Assembly (NCBI GenBank): GCA_009873655.1
Contig: WAIB01000006.1
Span: 29,936-93,935, forward strand
Source: Nitrospinota bacterium
GTDB taxonomy: Bacteria > Nitrospinota > Nitrospinia > Nitrospinales > VA-1
DNA: 64,000 nucleotides
Direction: 5' to 3'
Made by a program: the position numbers and the translations under genes. Of the stretch, positions 54,636-63,684 are shown piece after piece (positions within the stretch are counted from its first letter, which is position 1; each line of letters starts with the position of its first letter). The notes beneath the pieces were generated by a model. It searched no databases, was not told where the DNA came from, and saw nothing but the letters and a program-made list of their open reading frames with translations.

Positions 54636-55877
54636 TCAGCCAAGATCAATGGGAACATCCATCATATCCATTCCTTCTTCTCCAAATGCTCCACTTTCTT
54701 TCATTTCCTGAACCACTCGGTTGAGTTCTAAGTTTCCTGCAAGCGTTAAATGGTCGGCAATAAATTTACGATTACGCACCACCACCCAGGAATAACCCAG
54801 CCCAAGTGTTAAAACGGTTAGGAAAAAATTTCCAATTTTCAAATTGAAATAGTCTCGTCCTTTAATTGGGAAATGGAATGTGGCTCCGCCAATATGGGTA
54901 TGTGACCAGATATAACGGCTTATATCCGCACTGAACCAGAGAAGATAAAACCCGAGGGTTAAAGGCGTAAGGAACATGGCGACAATAAATTTTCTAAGGA
55001 TATCTTTTCCTTTCCCGGAAAAACGCATTTGCACATCTCCGAACCAGGAGTTTTCCCGCCAGAAATTTTCTCTTTCCATTTTAAAAAAAGGCCAAAAAAG
55101 ACCCAGGGTAAGAGGGACAAGCAGGTATCCTTTAAAGTAAATAGACAAAGCCTCTCTCCCTTGACCGCGGAAAGAAAATCGAATACCCCGCCAGGATGTT
55201 CTTGAAAGCCTGTATCGCCAGGCCCCTACCATGAGAAAGGGAATCCACATCGAAATGATTAGGGTAAATATATTTCCAACCAGTTCACCTTCTTTCACAC
55301 CCAATTGAAAATAGGTATAAGTGTTGACGGTAATCAGGAAGATAAAGACCAACCCAAAGCGGACCGCGCCCCGCAGCAACTCCTTCGCGGTTCCATGATA
55401 AGAAAATCGGTCACCGGCAAACAGGGTTTGCGACCAGAGGTACTGGCGCACATTCGTCTTGGCCCAGAACCGGTAAAACCCAAGAGTTAAGACAGTTTTG
55501 ATAAGGTTGGTGAAAGTGATGCCAAATAGGGTCCGACCATCGCCTTTAAAACCCATGCGGTGGGAAGCCTCATTATCCGGCAATGAGGGAATTTCAGTTT
55601 CGGTCTTCTCGAGAGTTTCGGGTTCAGGAAGAGGTACCACCCCGTTGTTGACCGACTGGATATCTACAGAAAAACCAAGGTTCCGTAAATATTTTAAAGC
55701 CTGGTTTGCCTGATGACTGGAAATAGTATGACCGAAGCGCCAGGGAAGCCCCTGACATAAATTTTCTACTACCGCCAGGCCTTTTTCCACATCCATCCGG
55801 AAAACTTTTGAAAGTTCCGCGGCAGCTTCTTTCTTACTTTCACCAGACCATGTGTTTAAAGTAATCTGACTACTCAT
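54636..55877 (-). CDS. DUF898 (YjgN-like) membrane protein
   Basis: 413 residues. The first ~80 residues look like a small L7/L12-type or similar alpha/beta domain (AAAELSKVFRMDVEKGLAVV). From about 110 the DUF898/YjgN pattern appears twice: FLIKTVLTLGFYRFWAKTNV-like segments ending in WAKTNVRQYLWSQT and the later GFYLLWFSADISRYIWSHTH, with several transmembrane helices. The function of DUF898 is unknown. The pairing with the M48 protease gene downstream is recurrent in envelope loci in my recollection but not proven here. Confidence 0.82.
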   Translation of the reverse strand: MSSQITLNTWSGESKKEAAAELSKVFRMDVEKGLAVVENLCQGLPWRFGHTISSHQANQALKYLRNLGFSVDIQSVNNGVVPLPEPETLEKTETEIPSLPDNEASHRMGFKGDGRTLFGITFTNLIKTVLTLGFYRFWAKTNVRQYLWSQTLFAGDRFSYHGTAKELLRGAVRFGLVFIFLITVNTYTYFQLGVKEGELVGNIFTLIISMWIPFLMVGAWRYRLSRTSWRGIRFSFRGQGREALSIYFKGYLLVPLTLGLFWPFFKMERENFWRENSWFGDVQMRFSGKGKDILRKFIVAMFLTPLTLGFYLLWFSADISRYIWSHTHIGGATFHFPIKGRDYFNLKIGNFFLTVLTLGLGYSWVVVRNRKFIADHLTLAGNLELNRVVQEMKESGAFGEEGMDMMDVPIDLG

Positions 55878-55962
55878 TTTCGGGCCATCCTCCTTTACCG
55901 CCCTGAATTTTTGTATTGCCTTGAATTTTGCGGAACGCTAAAAATTTACCGTGCAAAAAAAT

Positions 55963-56847
55963 CTACTTAAAATCGTAAGCAACGTTCTGCTCTGCCCATC
56001 CCAGAAAGCCATCTTTTACCGGATCCCCGGTGTAATCCGTCGCTCCTTTTGCCCATGTTTCGGGTTGATCCCAATTGTCCCCATAATGGTACAAATACAT
56101 TTTGGATTTTACTTCATCGGGCAGCGTGTTTAATTCCTGATAGGACGCATGCACTCCGCCATAAAATAATTGGGTATCATGAAACATCACTTCAGACATT
56201 TTACTGAACCGGATGGGATAATCCGCATCAAACATGGTGTCCCCGGAGATCCAGACACGCCTGTTAATGAATACTCCCGAGCACCATTGCGATTCATCCA
56301 CGCTGATAGCGGTGTCTGGAAAATGGCGGGTTCTCATTATCACCAGTTCGATAGGACCGTGTTTGTAAGACCAGAATTTTCTACCATCGATCTCAATATT
56401 CTGAGGACGTAAAATATTAAAAAAATCGTTCAACTGGAGAGGACGGCCCTGGTCCGCCTCACAAGACTCACACCCTCCTGCAAGACTTTTACTCCAAAGT
56501 AAATCCTGATAATCACGCAGAATAATCATATCCGGCTTTTCTGCGTTAGGTGTATATCGATTCATTAAGGCAACTTCTTCAAATCCTCCTATATGGTCGG
56601 CATGGCTATGTGTAGGATGGTAACAACGTACTTTTAAAACGCTCAACCCAACGTCATTTAAAGCCAAAGGTCCCTGGGTGCCGCAATCGACTAATATGTG
56701 ATAATCGCCCTGAATCACCAGCATATTGGATTGCCGCCGCCGTTTTGCGAAAGCAGAGCCCGTTCCAATAAAAACAACGCGAAGGTGTCCATCGGTGGTC
56801 AAAGGTAGAGGGGAGCCATTCTTGCAAATCTCGTTCACCTCATACAT
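55963..56847 (-). CDS. metallo-beta-lactamase fold hydrolase (RNase Z-like)
   Basis: 294 residues. Start VVFIGTGSAFAKRRRQSN, the metal motif HSHADH (80-85), a third ligand near ISGDTMFDAD, and a histidine in MFHDTQLF. The order of motifs resembles RNase Z/ElaC or phosphodiesterase-type members of the fold, but without the tRNA-binding arm that I can recognise. It is a single gene; it starts at ATG 56847 with AAGGAG upstream (56856-56861). Confidence 0.85.
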   Translation of the reverse strand: MYEVNEICKNGSPLPLTTDGHLRVVFIGTGSAFAKRRRQSNMLVIQGDYHILVDCGTQGPLALNDVGLSVLKVRCYHPTHSHADHIGGFEEVALMNRYTPNAEKPDMIILRDYQDLLWSKSLAGGCESCEADQGRPLQLNDFFNILRPQNIEIDGRKFWSYKHGPIELVIMRTRHFPDTAISVDESQWCSGVFINRRVWISGDTMFDADYPIRFSKMSEVMFHDTQLFYGGVHASYQELNTLPDEVKSKMYLYHYGDNWDQPETWAKGATDYTGDPVKDGFLGWAEQNVAYDFK

Positions 56848-57234
56848 GTATCCATTTCTCCTTGTTTTCTCCCCGAAAATATTTGGTTGGAACAGTTAAA
56901 ATAATAATCTACTTACAACTGCAACCCTAATCAAAAATGTTTTTGAACACGGTAGCATAAAAGCGGTATACTCGTCCATAACAGTTTGATTTTTAGGCAT
57001 AAAATCATCTTTTAACAATGGGAATATAGGCGTGCCCATATATTTTGAGTGGGAATAAAACTCAAAATATCAGGGATTTTTGCTCTTGTTCTTTTTATTA
57101 AAATGACTCAGATTACATTAATTCAGAATCCGATCCCCCAGAACATCTCCTTTTCGATTGGACTGGGGAATTGAGGGAAATTAAGTTATAATCCATCATC
57201 CCCGGCTTACCGGATCAATAATATCCCTAATTAA
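56848..57234. other. divergent intergenic region with an 11-bp inverted repeat
   Basis: 387 bases between the MBL hydrolase (leftward) and the lysC operon (rightward). It contains a perfect inverted repeat ATATTTTGAGT (57040-57050) / ACTCAAAATAT (57060-57070) with a nine-base loop, and a TATAAT box (57187-57192) 42 bases before the iPGM-like start. The repeat may be an operator for either divergent promoter. Confidence 0.5.
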
Positions 57235-58440
57235 ATGAAATATTTAGTAGTAGTAGTGGCTGGCTTGACAGACAGACCCATTGCAGAAAAAGATAATAAG
57301 ACCCCTTTGCAACTTGCAGAGACCCCCAATTTGGATGCCCTGGTGCAAAAAGGGCAATGTGGTCCTGTCCAAACCATTCCTGACAATCTCCATCCCGGAA
57401 ACGAAATATCCGGCCTGGGTCTTTTCAGCTACGATCCGGAAAAATTTAAGGCGGGCCACGCAGCTTTGGATGCAGCAGGACTCGGAGTCATACCCGAAGA
57501 AGGTGAAATTGCATTGTGTTGCGATCTGGTAACCCTTCAAGCCACCCATGATGACATGGTAATGAAGGACTATACGGGAGGCAATCTATCCCCCGAAGAC
57601 TCAGAATTATTGATTGACGCATTAAACGAACAGGTAACGGACGCGTCCGTCAAATTCTGCCATGGGAAGGGATATCACAATCTTCTCCTGATAAAAAATC
57701 CGCCCATAAAGGAAAGATTGATGCCGCCAAACGAATTGATCGGTGAAGGCATCCGCCAGTTTATGCCGGAAGGAAAAGAAGTGCGCGACCTTGTTTTCGT
57801 GATGAACCAGGCACAAATAATTTTACACAATCTTCCCTACAATAAAGAAAGAACACGGGAACAAAAAGATGCGGTCAACAGCATTTGGCTTTGGGGTAAT
57901 GGAGAGCTACCAACCTTACCTTCCTTTAAGGAGAAGTTTGGAAAGTCCGCCTCCGTTATAACTGCATCGTCCATGATCAAAGGGATTGCCAGGCTAGCGG
58001 GTATTGAGGCTTTGGAAATAAAAGGAGCAACCGGTTTTTATAATACCGATTATTCCAGCAAGGTAAAAGCAACCCTGGAAGAGTTGGAAAAGAAAGATGT
58101 TGTCTATTTACATATTTCTGCGGGTGAAGAGGTTTCCCTAAAAGGAAGTATTGACGATAAAATTCTTGCAATAGAAGATTTCGATTCAGAAGTGGTTAAA
58201 CCTATTGCCCAGGCACTTGAAACCCAGGAGGCCACCAAACTACTGATCGTTGTCAATCATATCAGTTCCGTAGCGTTGATGAAGTATGACCGAGGGCCGG
58301 TACCCTATCTGGTTTATTCTTCAAAACCTGGGGAAAAAACTTCTGGTTTGGATAAATATGACGAAAAGATTTTAGAAACAGGAAAAAGTTTTAATACCGC
58401 GACTGAACTGATTGAGTCCTTTCTTAATAATAAATTATGA
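57235..58440 (+). CDS. iPGM/alkaline-phosphatase superfamily protein (ApgM, proposed homoserine kinase type) with catalytic residues lost
   Basis: 401 residues. The overall pattern matches the archaeal-type phosphoglycerate mutase relatives that sit beside lysC and are proposed homoserine kinases (NKTPLQLAETPNLDALVQKG, YDPEKFKAGHAALDAAGLGV, SIWLWGNGELPTLPSF, KVKATLEELEKKDVVYLHI). However, the metal and catalytic positions differ: the GDG metal aspartate is Ala9 (VVAGLTD), the GSD nucleophile region is GNE (55-57), the PDEAGH block is GEEVSL (297-302), the DH pair is NH (341-342), and the last histidine is gone. It is therefore likely a non-catalytic relative, or has a very different chemistry. 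Its stop overlaps lysC (ATGA), so it probably works with aspartate kinase. Confidence 0.8.
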   Translation: MKYLVVVVAGLTDRPIAEKDNKTPLQLAETPNLDALVQKGQCGPVQTIPDNLHPGNEISGLGLFSYDPEKFKAGHAALDAAGLGVIPEEGEIALCCDLVTLQATHDDMVMKDYTGGNLSPEDSELLIDALNEQVTDASVKFCHGKGYHNLLLIKNPPIKERLMPPNELIGEGIRQFMPEGKEVRDLVFVMNQAQIILHNLPYNKERTREQKDAVNSIWLWGNGELPTLPSFKEKFGKSASVITASSMIKGIARLAGIEALEIKGATGFYNTDYSSKVKATLEELEKKDVVYLHISAGEEVSLKGSIDDKILAIEDFDSEVVKPIAQALETQEATKLLIVVNHISSVALMKYDRGPVPYLVYSSKPGEKTSGLDKYDEKILETGKSFNTATELIESFLNNKL

Positions 58441-59726
58441 ATAAGCCTTTAGTAATACAAAAATACGGCGGGACATCCGTTGGAAACCTTGACCGCATTC
58501 GAAACGTGGCACAAAGAATTGCCCGGATTCGAAAGACAGGAACCCAGGTGGTGGTGGTTGTTTCTGCCATGGCAGGTGAAACCGATAAGCTTGTAAAAAT
58601 GGCGGGTGACATATGTGAAAATCCGGCAAAAAGAGAAATGGATCTTCTCCTTTCGTCAGGCGAAAGAATTTCAAGCGCCCTTTTAACCATGGCCCTTCAT
58701 TCCCTGGGAGTTTCTGCCATCTCTATGACCGGAAGGCAAATTGGATTACAAACAGACAGTGTCCACACCCGTGCCCGAATCAAGCAAATCGATGCGAAAA
58801 GAGCGCGGCAGGCATTAAGGGATAATAACGTTATTGTGGTCGCTGGTTTCCAGGGCATCAACAAACAGGGCGATGTAACCACGCTGGGACGGGGGGGCTC
58901 AGACACCTCTGCTGTCGCGCTGGCCGTGGCTCTTGGCGCGTCCCAATGCGAAATTTATACGGATGTTGACGGCGTTTACACCGCGGACCCGAGAATGGTC
59001 CCGAAAGCAAGAAAACTGGATGTGGTATCGTATGATGAAATGCTGGAAATGGCCAGCCTGGGTGCAAAAGTTCTGCAATTACGTTGTGTTGAGTTTGCCC
59101 ATAAATTCCAAATGCCGTTAGTTGTTAAATCCTCCTATGTTGAAGGAGGTAAAGGAACCTTGATCTGTGAGGAGGATACAAATATGGAACAGCCGGTGGT
59201 TTCCGGAATTACGTATGATAAAAATCAGGCGAAAATCACCTTGAAAGAAGTTCCCGATCAACCGGGCATAGCCGCGAATATTTTTGAACCCATTGCCGCC
59301 GCGGGTCTTTCTGTAGATATGATCGTCCAGAATATCAGTGTTGAAGGACACACCGATTTATCTTTTACTCTTGGCCGTGAAGAGCTTAATGAAGCGATGG
59401 AGATCATGGAAAAGGTGGCTAGGAAAATCCATGCTGTAAACGTGAATGCGGATTCAAAAATCGCCAAAATCTCCATAGTGGGAGCAGGAATGAGGAGCCA
59501 CTCTGGAGTCGCTGCTCGAATTTTTAAATCGCTTTCCAAAGAAAAAATTAATATCCTGATGATCAGCACTTCCGAAATCAAGGTCTCATGCATCATCGAC
59601 CAGAAGCATACTAAAACGGCTGTAAATGCGCTTCACAAAGCCTTCAATCTGGATAAGAAACCCACGGCAATAAAAAGCATTGAAAAACAGGAAAACAAGG
59701 TAAAGAAAAAAACAAAGAAAAAATGA
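58437..59726 (+). CDS. lysC: aspartate kinase
   Basis: 429 residues. [20 protein letters not shown] (nucleotide/substrate site), [50 protein letters not shown], and two ACT domains at the C-terminus ([39 protein letters not shown]). It phosphorylates aspartate, the start of the lysine, threonine, methionine and isoleucine routes; the ACT domains imply feedback inhibition. Coupled by ATGA overlaps to both neighbours. The tail is lysine-rich (VKKKTKKK). Confidence 0.97.
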   Translation: MNKPLVIQKYGGTSVGNLDRIRNVAQRIARIRKTGTQVVVVVSAMAGETDKLVKMAGDICENPAKREMDLLLSSGERISSALLTMALHSLGVSAISMTGRQIGLQTDSVHTRARIKQIDAKRARQALRDNNVIVVAGFQGINKQGDVTTLGRGGSDTSAVALAVALGASQCEIYTDVDGVYTADPRMVPKARKLDVVSYDEMLEMASLGAKVLQLRCVEFAHKFQMPLVVKSSYVEGGKGTLICEEDTNMEQPVVSGITYDKNQAKITLKEVPDQPGIAANIFEPIAAAGLSVDMIVQNISVEGHTDLSFTLGREELNEAMEIMEKVARKIHAVNVNADSKIAKISIVGAGMRSHSGVAARIFKSLSKEKINILMISTSEIKVSCIIDQKHTKTAVNALHKAFNLDKKPTAIKSIEKQENKVKKKTKKK

Positions 59727-61309
59727 GTTCCTTAAAAATATATGACACGACACTCCGAGACGGTTCGCAAGCCGAGGGGATCTCCTTCACGGTAGAAGAC
59801 AAAATCCGTATTGCTCAAAAACTGGATGAGTTGGGAGTGCATTATGTCGAGGGTGGTTGGCCGGGATCGAATCCACGTGACATCGATTTCTTTACTAAAG
59901 CAAGCCGGGCAAATTTTTCCAATACTAAAATCACTGCGTTCGGCAGCACCCGCTATCCTGACAAAAAAGTAGAAGAAGATATCATTATTCGGGCCCTCCT
60001 GAAAACAGAAACCGATGTGGTCACCCTTTTCGGAAAAACCTGGGACTTGCATGTGGAGGAGGCCTTATCAACAAGCCTCGATGAAAACCTGCGAATGATT
60101 TTTGAAAGTATCAATTATTTAAAGAAACATCGGTCGGAAGTTCTGTTCGATGCCGAACATTTTTTTGATGGCTTCAAAAACAATCCGGATTACGCAATCA
60201 AAACCATCAAAGAGGCCGAGTCCGCGGGAGCAGACTGGGTTGTGCTCTGCGACACCAATGGCGGCTCGCTTCCCGATGAAGTGTATTCCATATTTTCCGA
60301 AGTTAAAAAATTAGTTAAAACTCCATTGGGAATCCACGCACACAACGATTCGGAAGTCGCGGTGGCCAATTCACTCCGCGCGGTGGAAGCAGGCGCACAA
60401 CAAGTGCAAGGAACCGTCAATGGAATCGGTGAAAGGTGCGGCAATGCGAATTTGATCTCTATTATCCCCAATTTAAAAATTAAAATGGGGCAAAATTGTA
60501 TTTCCGACGAGCAACTTGAAACATTAAAAGATGTGTCGGCATTTGTAGATGAGCTGGCTAACAAAGCCCATTGGAACCAGCAGCCTTTCGTGGGGAAAAG
60601 TGCGTTTGCGCATAAAGGAGGCGTACATGTGAGCGCGGTCAGGAAAAATTCCAGGACCTACGAGCATATCAAACCGGAAGCCGTTGGTAACAACCAGCGA
60701 ATTTTAATTTCTGATCTTTCAGGAAAAAGCAATGTACTTCATAAAGCAAAAGAGTACGGCATTGACGTAGATGCGGGGGATCCGAAAATTCAAAAAATCC
60801 TCGAAACCTTGAAAGAATCCGAAAACCTCGGATTCCAATATGAGGGAGCCGAAGCTTCTTTCGAGTTAATGATGAGAGATGCTCTTGGAGAAAAAGAAGT
60901 TTTTTTTGAGTTCATCGGCTTTCGGGTCATTGTTGAAAAAAGGCAGGAAGATGAAGAACCCATCTCAGAAGCCACCGTCAAGCTCAAAGTGGACGGAGTG
61001 CAGGAAGTTTGTGCTGCCGAAGGAACCGGTCCTGTCAACGCTCTGGATAAAGCGATCAAAAAGGCCCTGGTGAAGTTTTATCCCGAACTGGATGAAGTGA
61101 ACCTGTACGACTACAAAGTACGTATCCTTGAAGAAAAAAAGGGAACCCGCGCGAAAACCCGTGTGCTCATTGAGTCAGGCGACCACCACCACAAATGGGG
61201 AACCGTAGGCGTTTCTGAAAACATCATCGAAGCAAGCTGGCAGGCTTTGATCGACAGCATTGCCTACAAGCTCAACGCCTTTTCAAAAAACGCCCCTCCC
61301 AACCCGTGA
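59723..61309 (+). CDS. cimA: (R)-citramalate synthase
   Basis: 528 residues. The HMGL-like barrel opens with [20 protein letters not shown], then [15 protein letters not shown] (the citramalate-type variant of the family), [13 protein letters not shown] and [22 protein letters not shown]-terminal LeuA-type allosteric domain follows (about 400-515). It condenses pyruvate with acetyl-CoA, giving isoleucine without threonine deaminase. It starts by ATGA overlap with lysC. Confidence 0.93.
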   Translation: MSSLKIYDTTLRDGSQAEGISFTVEDKIRIAQKLDELGVHYVEGGWPGSNPRDIDFFTKASRANFSNTKITAFGSTRYPDKKVEEDIIIRALLKTETDVVTLFGKTWDLHVEEALSTSLDENLRMIFESINYLKKHRSEVLFDAEHFFDGFKNNPDYAIKTIKEAESAGADWVVLCDTNGGSLPDEVYSIFSEVKKLVKTPLGIHAHNDSEVAVANSLRAVEAGAQQVQGTVNGIGERCGNANLISIIPNLKIKMGQNCISDEQLETLKDVSAFVDELANKAHWNQQPFVGKSAFAHKGGVHVSAVRKNSRTYEHIKPEAVGNNQRILISDLSGKSNVLHKAKEYGIDVDAGDPKIQKILETLKESENLGFQYEGAEASFELMMRDALGEKEVFFEFIGFRVIVEKRQEDEEPISEATVKLKVDGVQEVCAAEGTGPVNALDKAIKKALVKFYPELDEVNLYDYKVRILEEKKGTRAKTRVLIESGDHHHKWGTVGVSENIIEASWQALIDSIAYKLNAFSKNAPPNP

Positions 61310-61415
61310 GTGGTTTGCTTTTAACTAATTGAATTAAAAAAGACCCGGTTCCCCCCACATATTGCTTTGGGGAAAACTTTGGGTTTCCAAAACATAAGCA
61401 ACGGGTAACCACTCA
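61307..61415 (+). terminator. nested stem structure downstream of cimA
   Basis: The outer stem TGAGTGGTT (61307-61315) / AACCACTCA (61407-61415) encloses TGCTT/AAGCA, ACCC/GGGT (61343-61346, 61381-61384) and TTCCCC/GGGGAA (61349-61354, 61369-61374). All pairs are properly nested. The outer left arm includes the cimA stop codon. It is too long for a simple terminator and could be a processing or regulatory RNA element. Confidence 0.5.
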
Positions 61416-61651
61416 AAAAATTAGATTATCCAAAGATGCCCGGGCCCTTTCCTGGGTGATCTTGATCTTTCATTATTGAAAAATTAAATACTGCAGCCCC
61501 GTTTCAAATTTAAAATGTTTCAATAAGTTCAGCCGCGAGGAAGCTTTATCCTTCTAAACTCTTCACTTGTTTTATTTTTGTAAAAAACCAAAAAATAAAT
61601 ATTACACGGTTCAAGCTCTTGAAAAAACCAGTCTGATTCTGGATGATGATT
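61310..61651. other. intergenic region after cimA, no gene seen
   Basis: 342 bases between convergent cimA and cheR. Besides the nested structure, a second hairpin is present at 61433-61463: AAGAT, CCCGGG, CCCTTT loop, CCTGGG, ATCTT with one G-T pair and a small internal loop. It could serve as a terminator for either gene. No ORF or RNA gene recognised. Confidence 0.45.
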
Positions 61652-62488
61652 TTAGCCGGATACCAGTTTGAAACATGCAGATGTAGAAAAGTCAGTCTGC
61701 TGGAGACGGTCTTCAAACCCTACAGGAGTTTCTCCGGAACCCAGGAACAAATGGCCTCCCGGTTTTAACACCTTGAGTATTTTTTCAAATATGTTTTTTT
61801 TAATATCATCTTCAAAATAAATCAGCACATTCCGCATTAAAATAACGTCCATTTGTTGCAAACCACCCCAGTGAGTGCAAAGGTTGAGGTAGCGAAAATC
61901 TATTCTTTCCCTTAATTCAGGTTTTATCTGCCACTTGGATTCAACCCTCTGAAAAAACCAGGGGAGGTAGTGCGGCGGAAGCCCTCGGCTGATTTCAAAC
62001 TGGCTGAACAGTCCCGACCGGCATTTTTCCAGCATTTTTTCAGATATTTCAGTAGCCACAATATTGAACTCCCAATCACGAGAATCCATAAAAGATTCTT
62101 CTATTAGCATTGCAAGTGAATAAGGCTCCTGGCCGCTGGAACAGGCAGCCGACCATATCTGAATTTCTTTGCTGTCGCTTTTGAGTAATTCCGGAATAAT
62201 TGCGGTTTTTAAGGTTTCAAAGGGGTGCTTGTCCCTAAAAAAGGAGGTTTCATGGGTAGTTAAAGCATCAATAACTTTTTTACCCAGGTCACCCTTGGGA
62301 TCTCTAACCAGGGATGAAACCAATGATTGCAAATCTTCAAATTTTTCATCGTAAACCAAAGACTTCAATCGCCCTTCGACCAGATATTCTTTTCCTTCTT
62401 CAAGCGAATTACCCGTATGCTCTAAAAAAAATTTCTGTATTGTTTTGAAGTCTTCTGTACTTATAGACAAGTCTTTAACCCTCGGCAA
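61652..62488 (-). CDS. cheR: chemotaxis-type protein-glutamate methyltransferase CheR
   Basis: 278 residues. N-terminal helical domain (DFKTIQKFFLEHTGNSLEEG, EGRLKSL), then the SAM-binding part with THETSFFRDKHPFE, IWSAACSSGQEPYSLAML, IVATEISEKMLEKCRSG and MRNVLIYFEDDIKKNI. It methylates glutamates of chemoreceptors. No receptors, CheA or CheB are in the window, so it may be an orphan or work with a distant cluster. It lies 40 bases downstream of the response regulator on the same strand. Confidence 0.93.
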   Translation of the reverse strand: MPRVKDLSISTEDFKTIQKFFLEHTGNSLEEGKEYLVEGRLKSLVYDEKFEDLQSLVSSLVRDPKGDLGKKVIDALTTHETSFFRDKHPFETLKTAIIPELLKSDSKEIQIWSAACSSGQEPYSLAMLIEESFMDSRDWEFNIVATEISEKMLEKCRSGLFSQFEISRGLPPHYLPWFFQRVESKWQIKPELRERIDFRYLNLCTHWGGLQQMDVILMRNVLIYFEDDIKKNIFEKILKVLKPGGHLFLGSGETPVGFEDRLQQTDFSTSACFKLVSG

Positions 62489-62528
62489 ATGGAGTGTGAG
62501 TGGAACCTAATAATCAACCCTGGAATTC

Positions 62529-63479
62529 CTAACTGCTCTCTGCTACAACCAATCGGTTTCGACCCAGTTTTTTGGCTTCATTCAGACACTCTTCAGCTTG
62601 GATAAAACATCTGTCAAATTCAGTTTCGGGCAGACAAGTATTGACACCCAAGCTGAGGGTTAAAGGAATTTCTTTTTGGTTGAAATTCAATCTTTCCTGC
62701 TCAATACACAATCGGATTTTTTCCGCCAGATTTTTGGCATCTTCTATCGAAGTTTTGGGAAGGAAAATAAAAAACTCTTCACTGCTCCACCGTCCTATCC
62801 GGTCATCGTCTCTAACATTTTCTCTGAGGATATCTGCGGTGCGAATGATTACCTGGTCCCCAGTTTTTCTACCGAACCCTTCATTTATCTTTCCGATATG
62901 ATCGATATCTGCCAGGATTATGGAGAATGATTTATCAGGTTGTTGACTTCGGGAACGCTCAAGCTCTTCTTCCATCCCGAATCGACTAAGAAGACCGGTT
63001 AATAAATCTGTTTTAGCCGATTTCATCAGGATTTCCTGTGTATCCTGTAATTCAGATATCAAATTATCCTTATCTCTTATTAATTTTTTTAACTTCAAAT
63101 GTGTTGTTACCCGTGCCAACACTTCTTCCAGAAAAAAAGGCTTGGTAATATAATCCAGACCACCTGCCATAAATCCCTCTACCACATCAGCGGTTTCCGT
63201 TTTAGCAGTAATAAAGATAATCGAAATGTCCTTTGTTGATTCATTGGCTTTTAGTTTTTTACAAGTTTCTATTCCATCCATTCCAGGCATCATGATATCC
63301 AGTAAAATCAAGTCAGGTTTAAATTTGGAAGCCACTTCCAAAGTCTTGATCCCACTATTTACAACCGCTAATTCATAGTTCTTTGATTTCAGGGTTTGAT
63401 AAAGAACATCAATATTTTGAAGTACATCATCAACTAGCAGGATTCTCATCCCTGCCAGATCATCGCTCCCAGCATTCAT
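62529..63479 (-). CDS. response regulator with degenerate GGDEF domain
   Basis: 316 residues from ATG 63479, with GGAG seven bases before (ATGs at 63491 and 63521 are less likely). The receiver domain is intact: ILLVDDVLQN, phospho-acceptor aspartate in LILLDIMMPGMDG, ITAK and the KPF lysine. A GGDEF domain follows (LTGLLSRFGMEEEL, IILADIDHIGKINEGFGRKT) but the signature loop is SSEEF (GRWSSEEFFIF) instead of GGDEF/GGEEF, so diguanylate cyclase activity is doubtful. It may act as a receptor or scaffold. It is directly upstream of cheR. Confidence 0.88.
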   Translation of the reverse strand: MNAGSDDLAGMRILLVDDVLQNIDVLYQTLKSKNYELAVVNSGIKTLEVASKFKPDLILLDIMMPGMDGIETCKKLKANESTKDISIIFITAKTETADVVEGFMAGGLDYITKPFFLEEVLARVTTHLKLKKLIRDKDNLISELQDTQEILMKSAKTDLLTGLLSRFGMEEELERSRSQQPDKSFSIILADIDHIGKINEGFGRKTGDQVIIRTADILRENVRDDDRIGRWSSEEFFIFLPKTSIEDAKNLAEKIRLCIEQERLNFNQKEIPLTLSLGVNTCLPETEFDRCFIQAEECLNEAKKLGRNRLVVAESS

Positions 63480-63614
63480 AGTATGCTCCATTAATCGATA
63501 AAAATTCGGGTACCACCACAAACAAATTAGACGGGAAGGTACCTACAATATCCCTTTGGATATTTCTTTTTTTGACATGCTAGGTTTGACCTTGAATGAA
63601 TATTGATTGAATTT

Positions 63615-63633
63615 GTCAGCTTGAGTTGCTGAC
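63615..63633 (-). terminator. possible terminator hairpin after rplD
   Basis: GTCAGC-TTGAGTT-GCTGAC (63615-63620, 63628-63633), a perfect 6-bp stem about 50 bases past the rplD stop on the minus strand. No T-tract on that strand; TTTT follows on the plus strand. Confidence 0.35.
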
Positions 63634-63684
63634 TTTTCAGTTATTAATGGAGCCAAGAGTTTGGTAAAATTAACAAATTTTCTT

